Positions 42,593-52,069 of a stretch of 64,000 nucleotides of DNA are shown here, in pieces. Within the stretch, counting starts at the first letter, position 1; each line of letters begins with the position of its first letter. The translations under genes and the position numbers were made by a program. The notes beneath the pieces are model-generated. The model worked only from the letters and a program-made list of their open reading frames with translations. It was not told the DNA's origin and did no database searches. Origin of the DNA: Actinomyces glycerinitolerans (GTDB lineage: Bacteria > Actinomycetota > Actinomycetes > Actinomycetales > Actinomycetaceae); NCBI RefSeq assembly GCF_900098745.1, contig NZ_FQTT01000016.1, positions 52,457 through 116,456 of the forward strand, in the 5' to 3' direction.

Positions 42593-45397
42593 TCAGTGGC
42601 GGAGCCGCGAAGCCCTCAGGGTGACCCCTGCGACGACCAGCGCCGCCGCCACGACCAGGAGAAGCGGCGTGGTGGCACCGGTGTGTGCCAGCGGTCCGTT
42701 AGATCCGCTGGGCGCAGTCGCTGCGGCGGTCGGCGTCGCGGCCGGCCTCGACGGTCCGGTCGACGGGGCCGTCGAGGGCGCAGACGAGGGCGCGGTTGTG
42801 GGCTCCGCCGAGGGGCTCGCCGACGGCGAGGGCAGCGGGGTGATGGAGGGGTTGCGGTAGTCCGACAACTGGTTGATGCGCAGCTGCACCGCCGTGGCCG
42901 CACCCCCGTCGGCGAACAGGGACACTCCCGTCGCCGTCTCCTCCGGGTAGACCGCATCGGTGATGGTTGTTGCGCCGTCGGCGGCGAACACCTCAACCGA
43001 CGAGGCGTCCACCAGTACCCGCAGCCGTACCAGGCCATCCGCGTCGGGAGTGACCTCCGCGCGCTCCACGCTCGGGAAGGCCGCCGAGAAGTCGGTGGCA
43101 CCGGAGTTGGTGCGGTCCAGGTAGACCTCACCCGCCTCGGCGTCATAGCCGACGACGGTGCCCTGCCCGTCGGCGGCATGCACGACGATCCCGCTGTCGG
43201 TGGCCGAGCCCGGATCCAGAGCGAGGGAGATGTCGAGGGCCGTGCCCGCGGCCGGATCATCGAGGGTGTTGGTGCCCTCGGGGATCTCGGTTCCGTCCAG
43301 CACCACAGCGTCACCGGTGTACAGCGACTCGATCCCGGCCACGGGTGCGGCGGTCAGTCGCGGCTCGCCGTTCAGCGTGCGCAGCTCCAGTCGGCGCGGC
43401 GTGGTCATGGCGGTGCGCCAGGAGGTGGTGGGTACCGCGTTCACGTAGTCCCAGTTGGACATCCAGGCCACCGTGTACCGCTCGCCGTTGGGCACGCCGT
43501 TCCAGGTGACGGCCGCGTAGTAGTCGCGCCCGTAGTCCAGGTACGGCATCACTTCCGTCTGGCTGAACCCGGCCGTGGCAGACTGGACGATGGTGTCGAC
43601 CATGAAGTGGCCCCACTCGGAGGTCTGGTTGTTGTCCTCGAGCACCAACCGGGCCTCCCGTCCCCGCCACTGGCGCAGATCGAGGCTCGCCCAGTCCAGG
43701 CCGCCCGACTGGCGGCCGGTCGCGGAGGCGACCACCTGGCCGTCGACCACCACGTTGGCAGAGGTGTTGTTGGGAATGGCGGTGGCGGCGCGGTCCGACA
43801 ACCGCACCTCGTCGAGGAGGATGTGTCCCCAGCCGGAGGTGTTCTCGTCGACGACGCGCAGCGTGACGGTGGTCCCGCGCAGGTCGCTCACGTCCCAGCT
43901 CTGCCAGTTGAGCTCCTCCAGGTTGCGGCCGGTGGCGGTGCGCACTACCTTGCCGTCGGCCAGCAGCTGGACGACGGTGGCGCCGCCGCCATCCGCCTCC
44001 GGGTGGTTGCCGCCGCCGATGAGCAGGTTCAGGTAGTCGGCGTCGATGGTGAACTCCGGAGAGGTGGCCGTGCCGGTGGACGCGTCGGTGCCCTGACCGG
44101 TGTCGGCGTCATAGAAGGAGTTCAGCACGCCGGCGCTGCTCATGTTGATCAGGTCCTGCTGCCCGGGCGCGGCACCCGTCAGCGGAGCGTCGCCGAAGGC
44201 GTTCCCGGTGACGGTCCAGCCCTCCCAGGTGCCGTCGTCGAAGCCGGCCAGCAGGGTGCCGTCGCCGTCGTCGCCGGTGGCGGCGGCGTCATAGGGGTGG
44301 TTGCCGCCGCCGATGAGCAGGTTCAGGTAGTCCTGTTCAATGGTGAAGGGGGCGGAGGTGAGCGAGCCGGTGTCGGCGTCCCCCGTGCCCCAGGAGTCCG
44401 CGTAGTAGGAGCCCTCGTGACCGGTGACGTCACCGGAGGCCGGGGCGTCGCCGAAGGCGGTGCCGGAGGTGGTCCAGTCGCCGTAGGCGCCGGACTCCCA
44501 GTCCTCCACTACGGTGCCCTCGGTGCCGGTGTAAACGGGCAGCGCGTCGGCGGTGAAGGTGGTGCCGTCCCAGTCGCCGGTGAAGTAGCGGCCCCTGCCG
44601 GCCACGCTCAGCGACAGCACCCACTTGACGTTGTTCGGGTCGCCGTCCAGCGCCATGGGGAACAGGTCGGGACACTCCCATACGGCGCTCGTGTCACCCA
44701 TGGGGCCGAAGGTGGACTGCCGCGTCCAGTCGATCAGGTTGTCGGAGGAGTAGAAGGCCACCTGGTGCTCGGCGGAAAGGGCCACCACCATGGTCCAGTG
44801 GCCGGCGGCCTCATCCCAGAAGACCTTGGGGTCGCGGAACTCGGTGGAGCCGATGTCCAGCACCGGGTCGCCGCCCTTGTAGGTGGTCCAGGTGCGGCCC
44901 TTATCCGTGGAGTAGGCCAGGGACTGGGACTGGTTGCCGTTGTGGTTGTCGGCGCGCGTCCACACCGCCACCAGGGGCGGGGCGTCGGCGGTGCCCAGGC
45001 CGGAGGTGTTGTTGACGTCGTAGACGGCCGAGCCGGAGAACACTCCGTAGTCCGCGGTGTAGGGGATGGCGACGCCGAGCTCCTCCCAGTGCACCAGGTC
45101 GGTGGAGACCGCGTGCCCCCAGGACATGTTGCCCCATTCGCTGCCCTCCGGGTTGTACTGGTAGAACATGTGGTACTCGCCGTCCACATACACCAGGCCG
45201 TTGGGGTCGTTCATCCAGTTGTTCTGGGGCGAGTAGTGGGCCAGCGGCCGCCAGGGGTCGGCGGCCGTGGTATCCGCGGGGTCGGCGGCGGCCGGGGCTG
45301 CGGGCAGGGGCGCGGCAGCGCCGACGGCGGCCAGGGCGAGTGCCGCCGTGACGGCCAGGGGCCGGAGCAGGCGTGGTAATCGCGAAGCGACGTGCAT
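42593..45397 (-). CDS. Cell-wall-anchored GH32 fructan hydrolase (levanase/fructanase)
   Basis: Secreted beta-fructosidase that cuts levan, inulin or sucrose. 934 residues from ATG 45397, chosen because GAAGGAG lies seven bases upstream (the ATG at 45403 is too close). Signal peptide to about 40; GH32 catalytic motifs WMNDPNG near 64, EFRDPKVF and WECPDLF. Between WECPDLF and the last propeller block (YLDYGRDYYAAVTWNG) are two related inserted modules, both containing DYLNLLIGGGNHP, and a DxxSGWGHILLDEV-type sugar-binding module. The GH32 C-terminal beta-sandwich follows. The tail is Pro/Ser/Thr-rich, then LAHTG, a hydrophobic stretch and RASRLRH: a sortase signal. A LacI-type operator lies just upstream. 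Confidence 0.93.
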   Translation of the reverse strand: MHVASRLPRLLRPLAVTAALALAAVGAAAPLPAAPAAADPADTTAADPWRPLAHYSPQNNWMNDPNGLVYVDGEYHMFYQYNPEGSEWGNMSWGHAVSTDLVHWEELGVAIPYTADYGVFSGSAVYDVNNTSGLGTADAPPLVAVWTRADNHNGNQSQSLAYSTDKGRTWTTYKGGDPVLDIGSTEFRDPKVFWDEAAGHWTMVVALSAEHQVAFYSSDNLIDWTRQSTFGPMGDTSAVWECPDLFPMALDGDPNNVKWVLSLSVAGRGRYFTGDWDGTTFTADALPVYTGTEGTVVEDWESGAYGDWTTSGTAFGDAPASGDVTGHEGSYYADSWGTGDADTGSLTSAPFTIEQDYLNLLIGGGNHPYDAAATGDDGDGTLLAGFDDGTWEGWTVTGNAFGDAPLTGAAPGQQDLINMSSAGVLNSFYDADTGQGTDASTGTATSPEFTIDADYLNLLIGGGNHPEADGGGATVVQLLADGKVVRTATGRNLEELNWQSWDVSDLRGTTVTLRVVDENTSGWGHILLDEVRLSDRAATAIPNNTSANVVVDGQVVASATGRQSGGLDWASLDLRQWRGREARLVLEDNNQTSEWGHFMVDTIVQSATAGFSQTEVMPYLDYGRDYYAAVTWNGVPNGERYTVAWMSNWDYVNAVPTTSWRTAMTTPRRLELRTLNGEPRLTAAPVAGIESLYTGDAVVLDGTEIPEGTNTLDDPAAGTALDISLALDPGSATDSGIVVHAADGQGTVVGYDAEAGEVYLDRTNSGATDFSAAFPSVERAEVTPDADGLVRLRVLVDASSVEVFAADGATTITDAVYPEETATGVSLFADGGAATAVQLRINQLSDYRNPSITPLPSPSASPSAEPTTAPSSAPSTAPSTGPSRPAATPTAAATAPSGSNGPLAHTGATTPLLLVVAAALVVAGVTLRASRLRH

Positions 45398-45484
45398 GTG
45401 CATCTCCTTCGATGCGATTCAGGGGTAAGGGTCAAGGCGTCCGGGGCCGCGTGTTCCCGGGACGCATGAAGACACTACGGTGAA

Positions 45485-45499
45485 GAAAACGATTTGACA
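45485..45499. promoter_or_regulatory. LacI-type operator candidate between the fructanase and nadE
   Basis: GAAAACGATTTGACA, aligning with 25757-25770 (minus strand) and 47706-47721 on AAACGATT. It is 88 bases before the fructanase start and 38 before nadE. The TTGACA at its right end (45494-45499) could also be the nadE -35. Confidence 0.5.
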
Positions 45500-45536
45500 A
45501 GAGTCGTTGTCGGGTTTGCTGTGCCAGGATCGGCCC

Positions 45537-47660
45537 ATGAGCAACCCGGAGCGCACCGACATCGCCTTCCACTCCGCCTACGACCAGGGCTTCGCGCGCG
45601 TCGCCGCGGTCACCCTGCCGGTGTCCATGGGCGACCCCGCCGCCAATGCCGCCGCCGTTGTGGAGCAGGCCCGCGCCCTGGCCGCCGACGGCGTGGTACT
45701 GGCCGCCTTCCCCGAGCTGACTCTGACCGGCTACTCCGTCGACGACCTGCTCCTGGACGACCTGCTGGCCGCCAACGTGCTGGCCGCACTCGAAACCATC
45801 CGCGTCGCCAGCGCCGACCTGCTGCCGGCACTCGTCGTCGGCGCCCCCCTGCGCGTGGGCGACCGGCTGCTCAACTGCGCCGTCGTCATCCAGGGCGGGG
45901 CGGTGCGCGGCGTCGCCCCCAAGTCGTACCTGCCCACCTACCGCGAGTTCTACGAGTCCCGGCACTTCGCCGCCGGAGCCGGCGACCTGCCCGCCACCGT
46001 CCCCCTGCCCGGCGTCGGCCCCGACGCCGACGGCGTGAGCGTGCCGCTAGGGCCGGACCTGCTCTTCGCCGTCGAGGACGTGCCCGGGCTGGTCTTCCAC
46101 GTGGAGATCTGCGAGGACATGTGGGTGCCGGTCCCGCCGTCCTCCATCGCGGCCCTGGCCGGCGCCACCGTGCTGGTCAACCTCTCCGGCTCCCCGGTCA
46201 CCGTCGGCCGCGCCGAGCAGCGCCGACTGATGGCCCGCGCCTCCAGCGCCCGCGATCTGGCCGCCTACGTATATGCGGCCGCCGGGCAGGGCGAGTCCTC
46301 CACCGACCTGGCCTGGGACGGGCAGACCTTCATCTACGAGAACGGCACCCTGCTGGGCAAGACCGAGCGCTTCCCCGACTCCCCGCGCGCCACCGTCGTC
46401 GACGTCGACCTCGAGGGCCTGCGCGCCGAGCGCCTGCGCCAGGGCACCTTCGACGACAACCGCCGCACCTTCGCCCGCGGCAGCGCCGCCCCCACCAATC
46501 CCGACGTCTTCCGCACCGTACGCATCCCGCGGGACGCCCTGGCCGCGCCCCGCACCGACATCGGACTGCGCCGGGAGGTGTCCCGCTTCCCCTTCGTCCC
46601 CAACGATCCCGACCGCCTCGCCCAGGACTGCTACGAGGCCTACAACATTCAGGTGTCCGCCCTGGAGCAGCGGCTGCGCGCCATCGGCAACCCCAAGCTC
46701 ATCATCGGCGTCTCCGGTGGCCTGGACTCCACCCACGCGTTGATCGTCGCCGCCCGTGCCATGGACCGCCTCGGTCGCCCGCGCACGGACATCCACGCCA
46801 TCACCATGCCCGGCTTCGCCACCTCCGCCGCCACCAAGCACAACGCCCTCGCCCTGGCCACCGCGCTCGGCTGCCATGTGGAGGAGCTGGACATCCGGCC
46901 CGTCGCCGAGCAGATGCTCACCGCCATGGACCACCCCTACGGGCGCGGTGAGCGCGGCCGCGAGGTCTACGACGTCACCTTCGAGAACGTGCAGGCCGGG
47001 CTGCGCACCGACTTCCTGTTCCGCATCGCCGGCGCCCGCGGCGGCATCGTGCTGGGCACCGGCGACCTGTCCGAACTGGCCCTGGGCTGGTGCACCTTCG
47101 GGGTGGGCGACCAGATGGCCCACTACGGCGTCAATGCGGGCGTACCCAAGACCCTGATTCAGCACCTGATCCGCTGGGTGGTGGCCGAGAAGCTCTTCTC
47201 CGAGCAGGCCTGCGAGGTGCTGTTGGCCGTGCTGAGCACCGAGATCAGCCCCGAGCTGGTTCCGGCCGACGACGGCGAACCCATCCAGTCCACTCAGGCG
47301 CGGATCGGCCCCTACGCGCTGCAGGACTTCACACTGTGGCACGTGCTGCGGCGTGGCGAGCGCCCCTCCCGTATCGCCTTCCTGGCGGAGAAGGCCTGGG
47401 CCGACCCGAGCGTGGGGCAGTGGCCGGCCGGCCTGCCCGAGGAGGAGAAGGTCGCCTACACGCTCGCCGACATCCGCAAGTGGGAACTGGTCTTCTTCCG
47501 GCGCTTCTTCTCCAGTCAGTTCAAGCGCTCGACGCTGCCCAACGGCCCCAAGGTGGTCGGCGGCGGCACGCTGTCCCCACGCGGCGACTGGCGCATGCCC
47601 TCCGACGCCGACGCCGGGCCATGGCTCGCTGAAATTGAGCGCAACGTTCCCGAGATCTGA
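45537..47660 (+). CDS. nadE: Glutamine-dependent NAD+ synthetase
   Basis: Makes NAD+ from deamido-NAD+ with ATP, using ammonia from its own glutaminase domain. 707 residues from ATG 45537. The N-terminal nitrilase-type domain has Glu in FPELTLTGYS, Lys in PKSYLPTYREF and Cys in EICEDMW. The C-terminal synthetase has the PP-loop GVSGGLDSTHAL near 385 and GTGDLSELALGWCTFGVGD. AGGA precedes the ATG by about eight bases; ten further upstream codons are open but lack a better site. Confidence 0.95.
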   Translation: MSNPERTDIAFHSAYDQGFARVAAVTLPVSMGDPAANAAAVVEQARALAADGVVLAAFPELTLTGYSVDDLLLDDLLAANVLAALETIRVASADLLPALVVGAPLRVGDRLLNCAVVIQGGAVRGVAPKSYLPTYREFYESRHFAAGAGDLPATVPLPGVGPDADGVSVPLGPDLLFAVEDVPGLVFHVEICEDMWVPVPPSSIAALAGATVLVNLSGSPVTVGRAEQRRLMARASSARDLAAYVYAAAGQGESSTDLAWDGQTFIYENGTLLGKTERFPDSPRATVVDVDLEGLRAERLRQGTFDDNRRTFARGSAAPTNPDVFRTVRIPRDALAAPRTDIGLRREVSRFPFVPNDPDRLAQDCYEAYNIQVSALEQRLRAIGNPKLIIGVSGGLDSTHALIVAARAMDRLGRPRTDIHAITMPGFATSAATKHNALALATALGCHVEELDIRPVAEQMLTAMDHPYGRGERGREVYDVTFENVQAGLRTDFLFRIAGARGGIVLGTGDLSELALGWCTFGVGDQMAHYGVNAGVPKTLIQHLIRWVVAEKLFSEQACEVLLAVLSTEISPELVPADDGEPIQSTQARIGPYALQDFTLWHVLRRGERPSRIAFLAEKAWADPSVGQWPAGLPEEEKVAYTLADIRKWELVFFRRFFSSQFKRSTLPNGPKVVGGGTLSPRGDWRMPSDADAGPWLAEIERNVPEI

Positions 47661-47705
47661 GACCAGCCGCGTGCTACTGTGGGCCGCGTCATAGAACGGC
47701 GCCAG

Positions 47706-47721
47706 TTCAAACGATTTGGCA
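47706..47721. promoter_or_regulatory. LacI-type operator candidate upstream of the PTS operon
   Basis: TTCAAACGATTTGGCA lies 95 bases before the first PTS gene and 46 after nadE. The core CAAACGATTTG is a good inverted repeat around CG. It shares AAACGATT with the sites before the fructanase and MFS genes. Confidence 0.55.
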
Positions 47722-47815
47722 TATGCTTCAGCCAATCGGGGCACGGCGTCGCCGCTATGTCCCCACTCACCGATAGTCACCGCCTCCGCGGTGCGTAACT
47801 GGCAGGAGCCCGCCG

Positions 47816-48268
47816 TTGCAGTCATCAGTTGCAGTGATCGTCGCGGCCCACGGTCATTTGGCGGAGGGGTTGCTCAACTCCGCCGCCATGATCGCCGGCC
47901 CGCAGGACGACGTCGTCCCCATCAGCTTCGACCCCGGCGAAGGACCGGACGACCTCTTGGCGAAGTACGCCGACGCCGTCGAGTCCTCCGCCTCGGGGCA
48001 GTACCTCATCCTCGTGGATCTGCTCGGCGGCAGCCCCTACAACGCCGCCGCCCGCTTCGCCGCCGCCCGTGAGGACGCCGACGTCGTCACCGGGGTGAAC
48101 CTGCCCATGCTCATCGAGGTCCTCGGCCGCCGCCTGGCCGGCGGCGACCTGACCGAGCTGGTCGAGGTCGCCAAGACCTCCGGCGCCGGCGGCGTCAAGG
48201 TCCTCTCCGAGATCTTCACCCCACCCACCACCACCGATTCCGACGACGACGAAGGAGACGAGCTCTGA
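47816..48268 (+). CDS. PTS EIIA, mannose/fructose/sorbose family
   Basis: Phosphocarrier of a mannose-family PTS. 150 residues; N-terminal VAVIVAAHGHLAEGLLNSA gives the phosphorylated histidine (His12, by family alignment), then LVDLLGGSPYNAA near 65. The last 15 residues are acidic and extra. The start is a rare TTG at 47816, supported by AGGAG seven bases upstream and by the family N-terminus; no ATG or GTG fits. Separate from IIB (in many bacteria IIA and IIB are fused). The stop overlaps the IIB ATG by one base. Confidence 0.93.
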   Translation: MQSSVAVIVAAHGHLAEGLLNSAAMIAGPQDDVVPISFDPGEGPDDLLAKYADAVESSASGQYLILVDLLGGSPYNAAARFAAAREDADVVTGVNLPMLIEVLGRRLAGGDLTELVEVAKTSGAGGVKVLSEIFTPPTTTDSDDDEGDEL

Positions 48269-48762
48269 TGGACATCAAGCTCCTGCGCATCGATTCCCGC
48301 CTGGTCCACGGCCAGGTCGCCAACAACTGGGCCGGTTCCCTGGGCGCCGAGGCCATCCTCGCCGTCTCCGACGGCGCCGCCAACGACGAGCTGCGCAAGA
48401 CGCTCATGCTCCAGACCGGCGGCGGCAAGGTCAAGGTCCATGTGCTGACCGTCGCCAAGGCCGCCCGCGTGTACAAGAACCCCAAGTACGAGAACCTCAA
48501 GGCCGTCATCGTCGTCGAGACCCCGGCAGACATCGTGCGCCTGCTCGACCTGGGCATCCAGGCCGATGAGGTCAACGTCGGCGGCATGACCTTCAAGCAG
48601 GGCACCAAGGCCCTGTCGCAGGCCGTCTACGTCTCCGACGAGGACGTCAAGAACTTCCAGGAGATCGACTCCCGCGGCATCAGCCAATACATCCAGCAGG
48701 TCCCCTCCTCCGGGCGCACCGGCCTGATGGAAACGCTGAAGTCCAAGGGCTTCATCAACTGA
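48268..48762 (+). CDS. PTS EIIB, mannose/fructose/sorbose family
   Basis: 164 residues. Phosphorylated on the histidine in LLRIDSRLVHGQVANNW (near His15), receiving phosphate from EIIA and passing it to the sugar. Other family blocks: VIVVETPADIVRLL and EVNVGGMTFKQGTKALSQAVY. GAAGGAGA precedes the ATG. Sugar unknown from sequence; the nearby fructanase and shared operator favour fructose. Confidence 0.93.
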   Translation: MDIKLLRIDSRLVHGQVANNWAGSLGAEAILAVSDGAANDELRKTLMLQTGGGKVKVHVLTVAKAARVYKNPKYENLKAVIVVETPADIVRLLDLGIQADEVNVGGMTFKQGTKALSQAVYVSDEDVKNFQEIDSRGISQYIQQVPSSGRTGLMETLKSKGFIN

Positions 48763-48799
48763 CCCCCTCCCCTATCCGTCCCCACCAGGAAGCACTCTC

Positions 48800-49657
<858 letters not shown>

Positions 49658-49689
49658 CCGCGGCAAGGAACAGGGAAGGAAACACGACC

Positions 49690-50565
49690 ATGTCCACTGA
49701 GTCCACTGAAATCGACGCCGCTCCCGACACCGGGCGCATGCTCACCGACCGCGACCTGCGGAGCATGTACTGGCGCTCCACATTCCTGCTCGGATCCTTC
49801 AACTTCGAGCGCATGCAGGCCATGGGCTTCTGCATCACCCTCATGCCGGCGATCCGGAGGTTCTACCCGTCCAACAAGACCGAACAGGCGGCCGCCCTCA
49901 AGCGCCACCTGGAGTTCTACAACACCCACCCCTGGATCTCCTCGGTGGTCTTCGGCGTCACCGCCGCCATGGAGGAGCAGCGTGCCAAGGGCGAGGAAAT
50001 CGGTGATGACACCATCACCAACGTCAAGGTCGGCCTCATGGGCCCGCTCGCCGGCGTCGGCGACCCCATCTTCTGGGGGACCATCCGGCCCGTGCTTGGC
50101 GCTCTGGGTGCCTCCCTGGCCCTGACCGGCTCGAGCAGTGCGTGGCTCGGCCCGCTCATCTACTTCCTGGGCATCAATGTCATTCGCATCCTGGTGCGTT
50201 GGTACGGCCTGAAGTGGGGCTACGAGCGCGGCACCGCCATGGTCAGTGAGGTCGGCGGCGGCCAGCTCAAGCGCATCACGCAGATCGCCGCCATCACCGG
50301 TCTGTTCGTCATGGGTGCCCTGGTGGCCAAATGGACGACGATCAACTTCCCCGGGGTGATCTCCTCGGTGGAGGCGGACGACGGCACCGTCACCGAGACC
50401 ACCCTGCAGAATATTCTCGACCAGCTGCTGCCGGGCGTGGCCGCGCTGGGGCTGACCTTCCTGTGCATGTGGCTGCTGAATAAGAAGATCAACGCCCTGT
50501 GGATCATTCTCGGCATGTTCGTCATCGGCATCCTCGGCGCCTGGACCGGCTGGCTCGGCCTATAG
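49690..50565 (+). CDS. PTS EIID, mannose/fructose/sorbose family
   Basis: 291 residues from ATG 49690 (AGGAA eight bases upstream; the upstream open frame has no site). Partner of EIIC in the membrane complex. Family blocks: MYWRSTFLLGSFNFERMQAM near 32, FYNTHPWISSVVFGVTAAME near 80, MGPLAGVGDPIFWGTIRP near 118. C-terminal hydrophobic segments end in the family's IIDWTG-like ILGAWTGWLGL. It completes a four-gene PTS. Confidence 0.93.
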   Translation: MSTESTEIDAAPDTGRMLTDRDLRSMYWRSTFLLGSFNFERMQAMGFCITLMPAIRRFYPSNKTEQAAALKRHLEFYNTHPWISSVVFGVTAAMEEQRAKGEEIGDDTITNVKVGLMGPLAGVGDPIFWGTIRPVLGALGASLALTGSSSAWLGPLIYFLGINVIRILVRWYGLKWGYERGTAMVSEVGGGQLKRITQIAAITGLFVMGALVAKWTTINFPGVISSVEADDGTVTETTLQNILDQLLPGVAALGLTFLCMWLLNKKINALWIILGMFVIGILGAWTGWLGL

Positions 50566-50575
50566 CCCGACCACC

Positions 50576-50655
50576 GAGGTCGGTCGTTGTTACCGTCGAG
50601 GTCGGTCGAAGTTGCGAGACTTCGACCGACCTCGACGCCCGTTCCGACCGAATTC
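50576..50655. repeat. Phased inverted motif array, 4 units, after the PTS operon
   Basis: GAGGTCGGTCG at 50576 and 50598 (22 apart), then inverted CGACCGACCTC at 50623 and CGACCGAATTC at 50645 (22 apart). The inner pair forms a perfect 18-bp stem. Confidence 0.75.
50595..50636. terminator. Hairpin after the PTS operon
   Basis: A perfect 18-bp stem (50595-50612 with 50619-50636) and 6-base loop, 30 bases after the EIID stop. No U-run. It is the inner part of the phased array and could limit read-through into the HAD genes. Confidence 0.6.
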
Positions 50656-50735
50656 CACCCGCATCACTGGTGTGCTCCCGGCGCCCAGTCAGTAATCTGT
50701 TACCCAGCACATAACTCGGCCTGGCAGGAGAAGCA

Positions 50736-51533
50736 GTGCGTCAACTCATCGCCACCGACCTGGACGGCACGGTCCTGTTCGACCGGCGCGTCAGCTCCGC
50801 CGACCTGGAAGCCATGCAGCGCTGGCGGGACGCCGGCAACTTGCTCGTCGTCGACACCGGCAAGTCCGTCTTCGCCACGCGCAACACCCTCACGGCCGCC
50901 GGCATGAGTTTCGACTACGCCGTCACCTTCACCGGCGCCGTCCTGATCGACGGCGACTACCGGGTCCTCTCCGCCCGCTACCTGCCCGACGGCGTCGCGC
51001 ACGAGATCGCCGACTTTCTGCAGGGCATCGACGGGCTCACCGTCTTCGCCACCACCATGGAGGCGGACCACATCCTGTCCGACACCTACCACGAGACCTC
51101 CCCAATCCTGGAGATCTTCCTGCCCATGACCCTGGAGGAGATGCCCTGCCACCGCTTCATCGGGGTGCCCATGCGGGTGCGCGACGACGACGTGCGCGAG
51201 CGCATCGCCACCGACCTCACCGCCCGCTGGCCGGATCAGATCGAGGTGGTGCGCAACCAGGAGTTCCTCGACGTCATTCCCGCCGGGGCCACCAAGGGCG
51301 CCGGATTGAGTGACCTGGTGGACGTGCTCACCGGCACCGACGGTCCCCTGCCGGGGGAGCGGATCGAGACCTGGAGCGTGGGCGACTCCTGGAACGACAT
51401 CTCCATGCACGTCGTCGCCGACCACGCCATCTGCCTGCCCTGGTCCCCGCCCGACGTCGTCGCCGCCTGCGAGCGGTCGGTGGGATCCATGGCCGAACTG
51501 ATCGACGGGCTACTTGAGGAGGCAGAACGATGA
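50736..51533 (+). CDS. HAD-superfamily hydrolase (Cof/IIB type)
   Basis: 265-residue cytosolic phosphatase. Motif I is TDLDGTVLFD (Asp8, Asp10), motif II is VDTGKSVFATRN with Thr41, motif III includes the Lys of ATKGAGLSDL, and motif IV is VGDSWNDISM. The class IIB cap lies between motifs II and III. These enzymes often dephosphorylate sugar phosphates; placement after a PTS suggests relief of sugar-phosphate build-up. GTG start with AGGAG. The stop overlaps the next gene by four bases. Confidence 0.85.
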   Translation: MRQLIATDLDGTVLFDRRVSSADLEAMQRWRDAGNLLVVDTGKSVFATRNTLTAAGMSFDYAVTFTGAVLIDGDYRVLSARYLPDGVAHEIADFLQGIDGLTVFATTMEADHILSDTYHETSPILEIFLPMTLEEMPCHRFIGVPMRVRDDDVRERIATDLTARWPDQIEVVRNQEFLDVIPAGATKGAGLSDLVDVLTGTDGPLPGERIETWSVGDSWNDISMHVVADHAICLPWSPPDVVAACERSVGSMAELIDGLLEEAER

Positions 51534-52069
51534 GCAGCATCGGCGGGCGGGTGCGCGACTGGTTCAATGGTGGCGACCCGGACGGGCGCGCCAAGCTCCG
51601 TGCCTGGGCCCGCGGCCACGACGGACGCTCCGAGGGGTACACCTACGGCATGATGGGGCCCGCCGTCGGGCTGTCCGTCCTGGCGGCCCTGCTGTATGCG
51701 CCCACGAAGGGCTACGGCAGCATCGTGGCCCTGGTGCTGGCGATCTTCCTGCTGCTGGGGCGGCAGATGATCGAGCGGCAGGTCGCACGGGATGCCGCGG
51801 ACCTGCACGAGGCCGAGCGACAGTACGCGCGCACCCGCAATTCCGAGTACCTGGACTTCACCGAGCTGCGCGCAGGCGGCCTGCTGGAGGACAACAAGAT
51901 GCTCACCCGTGAAACCCGCGACTGGCTGACCGGGCGCGTCGAGTGGGCGCAGGGCGAGAAGGAGAAGCTTGCTCGGCGTGCGGAGCGGGCCGAACGCCGA
52001 CGCGCCAAGGGCAACAAGGGCCGCGGCCGGTCGGGCAACGGCGGGCGCAACTCCGGGAGCAAGCGATGA
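51530..52069 (+). CDS. Small membrane protein between two HAD genes
   Basis: 179 residues. Two hydrophobic segments (about 40-58, MGPAVGLSVLAALLYAP; about 64-80, IVALVLAIFLLLG) and a long basic cytoplasmic C-terminus (EKLARRAERAERRRAKGNKG). I do not recognise the family. ATG overlaps the upstream HAD stop and its own stop overlaps the downstream HAD start (ATGA both times), so the three genes are tightly coupled. Confidence 0.7.
   Translation: MSSIGGRVRDWFNGGDPDGRAKLRAWARGHDGRSEGYTYGMMGPAVGLSVLAALLYAPTKGYGSIVALVLAIFLLLGRQMIERQVARDAADLHEAERQYARTRNSEYLDFTELRAGGLLEDNKMLTRETRDWLTGRVEWAQGEKEKLARRAERAERRRAKGNKGRGRSGNGGRNSGSKR

Noticed and set aside
45494..45522. Full sigma-70 promoter for nadE (TTGACA with a -10)
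   Set aside because: The -35 is good, but no acceptable -10 occurs at 16-18 bases; kept only as part of the operator entry.
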